Below, one piece after another: positions 53,415-64,000 of a stretch of DNA of 64,000 nt (position 1 is the stretch's first letter; every line of letters starts with the position of its first letter). The notes below the pieces were generated by a model, which was not told the DNA's origin, did no database searches, and was given only the letters and a program-made list of their open reading frames with translations. The DNA comes from Baylisascaris procyonis (lineage: Eukaryota; Nematoda; Chromadorea; Rhabditida; Ascarididae): positions 1,426,001 to 1,490,000 of the forward strand of contig JAZARR010000078.1 in assembly GCA_037389465.1 (NCBI GenBank). The letters are read 5' to 3'. Made by a program: the position numbers and the translations under genes.

Positions 53415-54829
53415 AACGATACGCATAACCCTGATAGTATGAGAAGTTGCAAAGACAACTTAAGTAAGAGCAGGAAGAGATAGAGAAGAAAAAAGTGGAA
53501 AAAAGAAAAGAAATGGTAGAACTTATATTAAAAATGCATGATAAATACAAAAGTTACATAAAATGGCACCTACCTCATCGCTATAGTCCTCTCTCTCCCT
53601 TTTCTCCAAAACATACGTTTGAGAAGTAGAACTCAATCCCTTTTACCACCGATCTCCATCCCTGTCTCTCTACAAGAAGAGCTTGTAGCCCAATGTCCAC
53701 GAGAAGAAGTTATGCGAGAGGAACAATAATAATAAGGCATTAAACGCCAACGTGCAGTAAAAACGTACGACACCGACGACTAATTAACCTCAACTGCAAA
53801 CAAACCTTTATTCGTACTAATTGCTAAAATATAATTAGCCTAAAATTTAATGTATTATATGAAACTGAATTCTAATACCCTAAGAGATAAATATTAGTGT
53901 GTGTAAGCATAATTGCATTAAAAGATAATATAAAATCTGGTGCTGTATAGTGGAAACCAAAGGCGATGTATTACAGTAAATAAAATAAAATGATATAAAA
54001 ATAAAGCTTTGTTATAAAATAAGTATGTTGGTGACGGCCATGAAAATCCTAGGTAAATTGAAACAAAGGAAGATAAAAGGTTTTGAGTAAATATGACAAT
54101 AAAAATATGTGGAGAGTCTTGTAGAAAGTAATATTAAAATGTGAAAGTAAAGAGTTATAAAACGGGGGAACAAGCCATAATAAAGGAAAAGCAAAGTCTA
54201 AAAATAGTGTAATAGAAAGACTGAGTATAAAAACTAGAATATATTTAAAATATATTTGGAAAGAAAGGTATATCCAAACACAGTAAGTTAAAATTCGTAT
54301 AGTCTAAAGCTATAGTCTAAGGCATAAGTTAAAAGATGCGTACTCGACATGAAGGGTAATGTTGATAAGTGATGATAAATGTATGTGTCAATGTTGACGG
54401 CATAGACCGAACAGTATTGTCGGGGTAGAGCAATATTTATATGATCTATGCTTGATGTAGACTCTATCGAAACAAAACAATAACTTTTAAGGTTCTCTAA
54501 ATGATTCTAACGAAGAAATACTACTATAAGACCGTAATAAAATGTAAAAACTAATACATAGACGTCCTATAACAATAAACAAAGTAAAATTAAATAACTG
54601 AATGTTAGTCAATATTACATCGTTGCTAATGTAATGTTAAGAAGCGTAAATCAATAAATCTTTGCATATATCGTAAAAGCAATCTTACTATGAAAATGTA
54701 AGACCTGCACAGATCATAATACCCTTATGCCTGCATTGTTAATAAGCGAAAAATACTAAACTCCATTAAAAATTTCGTAAACCAAGCTTTTAATACCCTT
54801 TCTATTAAGGTAGATGAACTTATAGACTA

Positions 54830-55500
54830 ATTACAGTTTACTAATAAATGCTTTATATAAAAAATTTTTTATTAGAGAAACACTGAGACCTTTGCCCTTA
54901 TAATTTTTTAGCAGTCCTTTACACTTATTAATAAAGTCTGCCTTAAATGAGTCCAATTTGCTAAATCTATAGACTTAGGAAATTATAAGGTTTTTGTATA
55001 TGAACAGTGGGATGTTACTATCTAGTTGAGTGCATTTATTTACTGAAAAATTAAATTGATCCGTCTTATCATAGACGCTTGACACCGTTACACGTAATAT
55101 ATAAGTTTGAGTCCAAAAAGTTAGCTGTGCTACCCGCATATATAACCTTAATCTGTAGTGAATCTCCATAAATTAATTTAGCAATACTCTGAAAGTTATC
55201 GATATTGAATATCAGTAAATCATCAACGTACCTACAACAAGTAGCGTTAAAACGTTAAATTTTGGCATATTTATATTCCATAATGGACAAGGTGAGAACA
55301 ACTATATCGGGACTTGCATTTCCCGCCATGGGCACTCCTTTAGTTTGTCTAAAAATGAACCCGCAGAAAGTAACATAATTGTCACTGACTATAAATTTAA
55401 TTATTTTCATAATTTGTGCCCTATCCACGACAAGATAGGGCCCATTGAACTCGTAATTGTCTGTTTATTACCACATATTTGGTGGTAGGCTTTTTTGGAA
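54830..55500 (-). pseudogene. degenerate reverse transcriptase (Penelope-like candidate)
   Basis: On the minus strand a broken frame reads TDNYEFNGPYL, then AQIMKIIKFIVSDNYVTF, FRQTKGVPMAGNASPDIVVL (the RT G-[VT]-PMG motif region), a stop, then CRYVDDLLIFNIDNFQ (the catalytic YVDD motif) and AGSTANFLDSNLYI. After a frameshift come YDKTDQFNFSV, LDSNIPLFIYKNLIIS and RFSKLDSFKADFINKC-like residues, the usual C-terminal order for this RT type. At least one stop and one or two frameshifts are present. I saw no GIY-YIG endonuclease in the AT-rich DNA downstream. Penelope-like is preferred because of the hammerhead-like motif on the same strand; other RT families are possible. Confidence 0.65.
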
Positions 55501-57329
55501 TTTTCAATGCGCACATGTGTTAAAACGTTCAAAAGACTTTTTGCCTTCCGCTTTGCTGCTCTTGTAAGCTACAAGCTTAACATAGCTCTCACAAGTTAAG
55601 AATAGCAAACGAATAACCTCCCATGAAATGCATCTCGTATAACTGGCCATGCTGGTCAATTTACGAAGTGTTCATTATAATATAAATACATGTGCAAAAT
55701 TTGGAAAATACACACACGGAAAATTTTGGACCCATTTTAAAAATTTTAGACTTCTTGTGTCATTTTTCCGTAGTGAACCATTAAGCCTATCAAAGCCGGC
55801 TGACCATCGTTCACGTTAAACTGCAAAAAATAGACACCTCACTTCAAGAGATGTTTGAGACGCATACTAAGTATCTGTAAGAGTGTTCCGTAGCTTTACT
55901 ATTCAAATTTCCTTAATATCAGCGGTACGGCTAGTAGAACGTTGCGATCGTACAGTATCACTCGCATGATTCCATGCCTCCTACTAGTGATAGAAATAAT
56001 CGAAACAGCTGACGGATCGCTACTTCTTCAGTTTTATCCAACATTGTCTTCCACGTGGTCATTGCATCGGACGTATTTCATAACTGCCATAGCTGCACAA
56101 AAAATGCTCACCCTTCTGATAATTGAAACCAAGATCAGTACCCAGCGAGGCGAGCAGTAACCCAACAAGTTTTTTTTTAAACGCTTCGACAATGATTCTG
56201 CACAATTAACCTTCCCCCCCCCCCCTCCGCGTGCAAAGATAGTAACCATGGGTGGAAACAAAATGCTCGACAGGAACGAATTTTGCTAGCTTTACCACCG
56301 CTGTTATCCTACTATGTGCGCAACCGAACAGCCTCAACGACTGCTCTTCCGCTTTCTCCAACAAGAGCCGTCGCCCCTCGGCAATATTTACACTCCTTAC
56401 TTTCATGAAGTCCTTGCCTACTCGCCGGTCTTCCGAAGGGCTCCATAATGTTTCCTAGATACCAGTTGAATAAGCTCCGTCTCAATCTGTTTCCTTATGC
56501 ACAGGTTCCCGGCCCCTATAAACCTATTCAATCCACTAAACATGACGACTCCCAGTGTCATGCTCTCTATGAACTTATTCGCTCATCGTGTGATGCTGAA
56601 ATGAAATTTCCAGCACTATTCTACTATTCTTTCAATTGCCCTATCTGCAACTTCTAGCACTGCTAGTTTTTCACACAAGGACCATTTCACAGTGGATGTG
56701 TTAGACAGGGTCAAGAAGTAAAAGCGCGTGTATTTGACGATAACGAGATGTTCGGCTTGAAATAGGTCGAGTGACTAGAGCACGAACAAGACACAACATG
56801 GGCCTGCGCATTCAATGCAGTGTTGAAAATAATTGCCAAGTATTCATATTTTGTTAATACATTCACAATAACACATATGTAAAATGGAAAAAAAAGAAGA
56901 TAATATATGTGTGGAAAGGATATAAATAACAGTAGACGTTCGTATTGGATGTATGCACAGGCAACACACGCATAGCAAAGAACAAGTAATTGTGCCGATG
57001 CGCACTGATTACAGAAAACAATCGTATTGGAAGGTAGAAAATGTTTGAGATTGAATAAAAAATTGCATCTACAATCTTTAGAAACTACAGGAGAGACGAA
57101 AAAAGTAGAAAGGTACGCCGCATAGAATCCTCCTTTGAAAACACAAGCAAAATACGGCACCAAAAACAAAAAAAAAAAAAATTCGAGCCTCATATATCAT
57201 CCCAGAAGAGCACAACTGCAGCATGTGATTAGCGAAGAGGTGCAAGAATCAGGACGAGCAAAAGTGGCCGTGAATGATACCGCATTCATGTGGTGCCAAA
57301 GAGATTTCGGAGTTAATATTGCCCGCTAA

Positions 57330-60300
57330 AAAGCACATTGCCAAATTACGAGCAAAATGCAACAAGCAAAAAGGACAACATACATACAGAGAGCGAGTGA
57401 GAGATAAACGAACCTAGCGTGATCGCGAAAAAAAGATCGCAACGATAAACGGAATTGCGGAAATGTGACTTTGGGTCGGATGAGAAACACGAGTGGACCA
57501 TCATTCCACATGCATGCCACTGGCAATGCACAAACTACAGGGACCAACTGCTGAGCAATGTAATGTTGAGGCAATTCTATGGACGGCACCACAAGTGCAC
57601 TGCTCCACTGAAATGTTCATAGCAAATCGCCAAATGCGATTAGGCCAAAACAAACCATGCACGATCCACCACCATTAATGGAAGAATGAAGATTCTTAAA
57701 CACAACTCAACAAACCAATCAATACTTCACATAGCCCTCTGAACGTGAAATTTGATTCGAAGAATTATAAACTCAACCTCACAACAGACGCAAAAACAAC
57801 CCACTGTTTTTATCTCCGGATGGAATTAACGGTGGATCGCCAGGGCGACGAGCAGGCCTTTCGAAAATACACAAGCATATGATATCATCACATCAACACA
57901 CATGTAGGCAGATCCACATAAAACAGCACTTAACACCTCAATTTCCCCAGAATGCATTTGATGCAGACCACCCAAGAAGCGATGGACCTGCGGAAGAATA
58001 AACGCTACACCATGCTCGTATCGTATCGAGATCACAATGCAGATTTGTTCACATGGACACGCACTTACACAATGGGACGACGAAGGGAGCGAGCTCGCTT
58101 TCACGCCAACCTGCGCAAGTACAATAGCTCATGTAAGAACTGCCATGCGAAGCGCCTAGGTTGCAAAAACAATCCTAAGCAACATGATTCGCGAAAAAAA
58201 CAGATAACCTTTCCTGCAATCGGAAACCCATCACCCAAAGTACTTGAAGAATCCCAACACTTGCAAACTTCCGAAACATCCCGACAAAGAAAAGAAAGTA
58301 TTTGCAACTGAATAAGCCACATCAACCTCCGGAACCAGAATAGCTACGCGGAAAAAAGAACCACTTGGTTTCGGTGTCAATTACTTAGAAAACACAGCTC
58401 CGCCGAAAAATCACAGAGACTATTGATATACACATGCGGGTTACGCGAGCCCAAAACCGCTGCTCTTAAAGTGTCAGTACACACTCTTCCCTCCCCTCGA
58501 CAACTATTGAAAAACGCCCTGACAGCACACACCCACCACCACAATCTCTAAAATAAAGGACGGAACGATAAAAGCACAAACAGCTTCTCGAGACACGTCA
58601 CATCATCTTTTAAAGATACATTTTCGAACAGCATAAGACAGATTGCACAATCACTTAAACAAACCGGTGCTCACCAAGTAAAATCCCAGAGAGGAATGAA
58701 CATGAGATATGAGTCGTCACCCTTGCTATAATTAACCACTTCATCCGACAAGACTATCAAAGGGTTCACAATGAATATCTTATACACGCAATACTTCAAG
58801 ACGACCACATATAACAAACAGAACGAGTGTTGACTATACGACAGTATTCTGCAAAATTATGTGGCTTCAGTTTGTTGATTTCAAAGCACCACATTCATCA
58901 ACGTAAAAAAGAAATAAAGCATGCATAAGTAATTCATTCCAAAAAAAAAAAACGACCGCAAGATGCAACCGCCTATATACGCTTCTGAAGGGTATTCAGA
59001 AACTGATGGTATAGCAGACGACCCATGTGAACGCTTTGCAGAAATGAAGGGATATGCGAATAAGTGAGACATAACCAAAAGAAAACCGTACATTACATCG
59101 AAGAATCATTCATCCCCGGAATACGAAACGCAATATGTGACTTATATAACACTCGCTTTGCGTTCTTTTTTTTTTTTGAATCCACTAGGCTGACTGCAAT
59201 CACAATACGCATGAAAAGGGCTTCCAGATGAATGCCCTCCCCTTTGAAGATCTCAGCATTCAGTTGGTGAGTTCTCCCTAACACATATAATAAAGCCAAC
59301 ATTCAAGTCCGCCACCACAACATCCAAAGAAAACTTCCGACACTTCAGCCATTCTTGCCATGCCTTTCTATGTTAGACTGAAGAAAGCCAGTAACTTAAC
59401 GACGAAAGGCGAAATGTTCCCGCTTATCTGCACCCACTCTCAATGGCATACCCACTTTCATATAGACCTGTTTGGAATTCTAGAACCTACAGAACTGCTC
59501 ACCACAACGGTTCATCTTGGAAACCATTATGTGCAGACGTATGTGATGCATGCAACGAATGAGAAAAAACAAAAACACTGAAAGCAGAACGAGACGACTC
59601 GGCTATGCGCTCGCCATGCAAGGTCGACAACACGCCGAATCTTCTCGCAAAAGACCTGCGGGTGAATGGCAACCGGCGATCACTGGCCGATAACGGACAA
59701 TTCAACATGGCGGGAAAAGCATGATAGTATAAGCTGCAGTCACTTCGGGCTGGAAGTTTGCCGCCACGAGATATTTGAAATCAGCCACACCAATTCGTTG
59801 ATCAAATTCACTTTCTCATTACTCCCGCTAACGAACTCCAAATGATATCATCAAGCACAATCAATATGAATTCAACAGCTGTACCGGTCTCATTCAACGC
59901 CAGGAACGGATGAGGTTTTAGCAATCCGCATATCAAAATCCCTAAATGGCGAAAGATGGGGCGGAGCGTCGCAAAATCCCAAAGTCCCGTGAGAACAGAT
60001 AAGCACCTGTGTGGTAATGATCTCTAGGCAACCTGAAAAAGAGAATAATGGAAATAAGAGAAGAAATAGGTAGAAAGTAGACATACCACTCGCAAAGTTA
60101 CAAACAAATGGGTGGAATCTCCTAGAGGAAAAATTGTACTTTAGGCGTCTTGATGTTCTTCAATAGCCAATGAACATCCCAACACTGCCAGTAAGGCAGC
60201 TAGTAGACACCCATAGTTGAAAAGAGAAAAACGGCAGCTCTCACAACACACTATGCTATAAATGATCCCCTAGTGAAAGCTTTTTTGGCACTTCCACCCA

Positions 60301-62200
60301 CGCACGCGCATATGACACACTATTTACAGTTCACGATACAACCAACAGCTATCAATCTACACATTTGGAACACGGCCTAAAACACGTTTTGCAGTGATGA
60401 GACATATAAAACTACAAGCAGCAATCAGAGTGCTCTTGAAGTGATTGCCTTCCAGGCTAACTTCTGAAAAGAAACATGTCATATCCAGTTGAAAACACAA
60501 CAGTCGTCAGCATAAAAAAGGACCTTGCAATTAGGAGCCTGTTTCCTGTCTCCCTTGACGAGGAAGCTGAAAAAATATGACGCTTTCTCTTCCTTGGTCT
60601 TCATCTTCTTCCAAAATCAGCGACAGGAAACGACGTTTAACATTAGAATTTATGAAAATGTGGTAATCGGTAGCCGGAAATCTATACAGCATTAATCGTG
60701 TGCAGAAAATATGAACCCAGGATAACTGCAACAGTAGGCGGGAAGAGCATACGTTCACCTCAAAATCTCTGGAAGCTATCGGCTGATTCAGAAGACTCCT
60801 CCACAAAGCCCAATGATGCAAACATTTTGATGAAGAGACTGCGAGCAACGATCATAATCAAAGCAATAAAAAATCATTTGGGAAGTGGGAATATACGAAT
60901 AGTTTGGGTCAAGTCGAAGAATGAGTATAGAACAAGGCGAAGCTGTCAAGTGGAAATGACAACAAATTACACCGAAAGAGTGCCACGAGATGCGACTTGA
61001 AAGCGAACAGCTCATATTCCTGAACGGATGATGTACAACCAACCTTGCAAGATACGCAGCAGTACGGAAGAAACAATGGAACATCGGAGCATAAATTATA
61101 ACACTGTAATCACTTCAAATGATAAGTACACAGAGCTAGGAGGGTATAGGGAACGACATTTACAGCGACTCAGTTATACAGTTTACAGCTTGTCACTGAG
61201 AGCATGGTACACGATGGGAGCATTGCAACAAAAAAAAACAACAAGTAAATGTAAAAAGCGGCACAGTAAGAGGACCGGTGTGAGCAGCCCGTTGTTGTAG
61301 AGAAAGAGAGAAAATAACGTGAGAGGAACGAGAGAGTGACCAGCTGTGCACATCAGAATCCCGCGGCGCTCAATGCGGTGAACGCACAGGCAACATTTGA
61401 GAGAAGCAGAACAACTGTGGCGGTCGAAACCGCACCCGCTAAAACAGCAAACACAGTATATTTCAGAGAGATATTTCTATATGGTGATCATAATTCACAA
61501 AGACAACATAGAACAGCGTGTGTCCATCAAATTTACACACACTGTTCGCCGAGCACAACATCCTTTAAAACGTGGCCCTTTAGAAAGTGAAATACATCTG
61601 ACAGCAATAGTTGTCCTCGCCTGCTACCATAGACATTGTGCCCCGCTCTGCAAACAAACAATCAACGGCACTGATAGAGGCTTGTTGGACAAACTCGCGC
61701 ATCACCAAACACGAGGACTAAATTGTGTAACCAAAAATTGTAACTCGTACATGAGAGGACTAAATTGAGGGAGTAATCAAAAATGAGACTGAAGCCTGAA
61801 AATTATTCAACAATGTCACCATGCTTGAAGGTTTTGTTACTGGATTTTGGAGACAGTCAATGAATGCACTTTTCGAATTCTTGGAGTAATTGGAACAATT
61901 TTATGTAGCATGCACAATAACGCAAACAGACTGATTACCCCGCTTGAAAGTGTACCTCAAGCACAACGATATAAGAACTTGTTGCGCGTGATGATTCATG
62001 CAATAGTCACTTGAGAGGCTTATCGCACTTCCATTTAGGCCATGACTATAGGACTTTGTCCAACAAAGGTGCATTTAAACGGAAGATCGAGTATGCATGC
62101 GAAAACAATAAAGTGATTAAAATAGCATGCGGGCACTATACATAGTGACTGACAGGAACAATGCCCGCAAATTTCCATTAATAGAATCGTTTATGCACAA
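57330..62200. other. unclassified segment with A/C-rich plus strand and overlapping open frames
   Basis: The plus strand here reads visibly richer in A and C than the preceding 5 kb. Open frames of 60-120 codons occur on both strands, for example 57952-58311 (+) with CKNCHAKRLGC and 60531-60848 (-). None shows a domain I can name. A minus-strand FYADD near 60513 recalls an RT motif, but its flanks do not. It may be an old transposable element; I cannot assign it. Confidence 0.3.
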
Positions 62201-62275
62201 TAAAAAACGGCTGTACTGCAACTGCTGCACACGAAAACGTACGCCACAAGAGGTACCGCGGTGCACGAGGCGCAG

Positions 62276-64000
62276 TTAGAAGGGACGCGAGAGATCATCG
62301 CTATGAAAGATGTGCTGCTGCTGTTGTTGCTGCATCATGTCGCCGGCTACAACTGCGCCCGCACCAAACGCCCACGAATCCGGCGCTGGCGCCGCTGCGG
62401 CACTCCACCCACTCGCGGCTCCCATTGGCATCATCGGTGCACCCGCACCACGCATCTTCATCAGACGCTCCATTTCCGATTCTGGCATCACCTTCAGTTG
62501 AACTGAAACCTCATGTTATGAAAAGTACCCTCTAAGAAGACGGCTGCATAAAGCTCATCCAAGCCAAAATTCCTGTGTATATGCTAACCGAATAAAAGCC
62601 ATGAGTCCACTAGAGCCGCAAAATAGGGGTTCGAAAGTCCGACCTTCGGAATTGAAAGAAATGCGCTGAAAATTCCCGCGTCATGAAACAAAGTGCTCGC
62701 TAGATTAGGAGCTTCTTGCACTGCCTGTGCGATGAAATCTCATCTCCCTAACCTTAAGGGTACACAAAATTTTGCCACCAAGGATCTCTTTCTTCGAATA
62801 TAATTAGTGCATATATGACAGCCTTCATGAAAGTTGTAATTGCGACAGTTAAAACACGAATTAGCAACAAACAAAGCCGTACTGATTATAGAAAGCGAGA
62901 ACAGTAATGCACAGTTTGTCAAAGCAACGCTTCAACAATGACGCTACGTTTAGTTTTTTGATTCCCTTATCTTTACAATGCGCAACATGCTTCATCCCAT
63001 CCACTGGCAATTACTCTCCAAAAGCGCTCATGGCGTAGCAAATAGAGAGAAAAAAAAATGCAAAACGCTCCCTCTAAAGGTTTTCGACTTCAAGTTAGTA
63101 GATCCGATCAGTCAAAGATTCCTTTCACAGCTTCGGTGGCGCTCTTCTCCAACGCAAATCCCAATGTCACAACTATGCTTCCGAAATAACATCAGCCTAG
63201 TAAAAAAAAAAAACTCGCATTTAATTACTCCCAATGGCGTTCATAATGACTTCTACAGTTACGTGCCCGATACAAAATACTTACTGAAAGGAACTTCAGC
63301 TTTGAGGCGTGCCAAGATTGCATCCACAGGTTCGGTAAACTTCACGCATACGAATGATGAGGCGGGTGGACAGAAGAACTGCAGGATTTGGCCAACTTTC
63401 TGGCAAACCATGTGCACCTGCTTTTCATTCTGCAAAAAGTTCACTTGTAGCAATTTTCGCAAGTACATTTGGGCCGTCTCAAATGTACGTTCCCGTAGAA
63501 ACTTAGTGAACGCCATAAAACATTTCATCCATTCGTGTTTTACTGCTATTGTACAATCCATTCCACAACAAACAACAGCACCAAAACGAGGCCTGGATGA
63601 CCCTAAAATCGGTGCAGCTCGATGTGCTGCTTTGATATTAGTAATGTTAGCCAGCTGCATATGAAAAAACTAGGGATAATTTGGAAGCTGGACCAACATG
63701 GCCAACCCTTTGAAAACAACGGCTGTTGAGTACTTGGAAACATCAAGAAGCAAGATTAGACAGGCTGAAAACAAAGACATTACAAATGACGAAATTGATG
63801 ATTCGATAACTGCGAATGCATGGAAAAAACGAAATAAACCAGCCAGCTCATCTTACACAACGCCATCAGCCAATTCCGGTGTGATGAGGCCATCATTTAT
63901 CATATTTTACTCCGAGAAACTTTCCTTCGAGGTAGATGTGAACTTAAGAAAAAAACTTACAATGCCGGCAAGTTGAATGAGAATCCAGTGCGCGCCAAAC
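62276..64000 (-). CDS. C-terminal part of an unrecognised protein (partial, runs off right edge)
   Basis: Three exons: 63961-64000 (partial), 63285-63654 and 62276-62502. Phases agree (0, then 1 left over plus 2) and donors are GTAAGT. The fragment has about 211 residues: FGAHWILIQLAGI, then LANITNIKAAHRAAPILGSS, a helical stretch (HEWMKCFMAFTKFLRERTFE, YLRKLLQVNFLQNEKQVHMV), CVKFTEPVDAILARLKAEVP, then IQLKVMPESEMERLMKMRG. The tail is Met/Ala/Pro-rich and ends in a six-Gln run and HIFHSDDLSRPF-stop. The helical part looks like a folded alpha-solenoid or helical bundle, and the tail is likely disordered. I do not recognise the family and give no function. An extra exon between the first two cannot be excluded. 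Confidence 0.7.
62322..62341. repeat. CTG/CAG-type glutamine repeat in the last exon
   Basis: The plus strand reads gctgctgctgttgttgctg, encoding six consecutive Gln on the minus strand near the C-terminus of the right-end gene. The codons are mixed CAG and CAA, which usually limits repeat expansion. Confidence 0.75.

Larger units (their letters stand above)
50933..62275. other. intergenic region with decayed mobile DNA
   Basis: No gene is supported between the tetraspanin and the convergent gene at the right end. The part from 53.3 to 55.6 kb is very AT-rich and carries the reverse transcriptase remnant and the hammerhead-like motif. C-rich tracts occur at about 56213-56226. The part from 57.3 to 62.2 kb is described separately. 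Confidence 0.6.

Noticed and set aside
56711..57193. 160-codon minus-strand frame with many hydrophobic residues
   Set aside because: Phe/Leu/Cys-rich because the DNA is T-rich on that strand. No membrane-protein family pattern, no splice partners.
62610..62650. Possible tRNA B-box (gggttcgaaagtcc)
   Set aside because: The spacing within the box is wrong and no A-box or acceptor stem is found.

Overview
The window is eukaryotic genomic DNA and looks like a nematode, probably a parasitic species with roomy introns. The evidence is a full-length laminin beta gene split into 34 small exons with TTTCAG-type acceptors, a degenerate run of the nematode telomere unit TTAGGC/GCCTAA, and a decayed RTE-type retrotransposon of a kind common in nematodes. 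The species cannot be fixed from the sequence.

Layout. Positions 3-251 (+) hold an open frame that may be the last exon of a gene lying to the left. Positions 1366-30009 (-) hold a complete laminin beta subunit (lam-1 type). I rebuilt it exon by exon: 34 exons, 5400 coding bases, 1799 residues, with phases matching at every junction. Its introns hold a TG-rich block with telomere-like repeats (about 4.0-5.3 kb), a small diverged tandem repeat (3.5-3.9 kb) and an antisense RTE fragment (20.15-20.95 kb). Positions 30.0-45.6 kb separate laminin from a divergent tetraspanin gene. This stretch has no recognised gene but carries a 30-bp minisatellite, a hairpin-forming inverted repeat, a (CA)n tract, a strong palindrome built around (AT)n, and a second long (AT)n. 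Positions 45584-50827 (+) hold a complete six-exon tetraspanin of 271 residues. Positions 50.9-62.3 kb are gene-poor. They contain a decayed reverse transcriptase (54.8-55.5 kb, -), and about 1.4 kb 3' of it on the same strand a hammerhead-ribozyme-like core. Together these suggest a degenerate Penelope-like element. Positions 62276-64000 (-) hold the 3' end of a gene I do not recognise, with a Met/Ala/Gln-rich tail.

How the genes relate. Laminin beta is secreted and assembles with alpha and gamma chains into basement membrane. Tetraspanins organise membrane microdomains that often include integrins, which are laminin receptors. The sequence does not show that their neighbourhood is functional: they are divergent with 15.6 kb between start codons. 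Apart from these genes the window is mostly introns, decayed mobile elements and simple repeats. I found no bacterial-type system, CRISPR array, rRNA or convincing tRNA.
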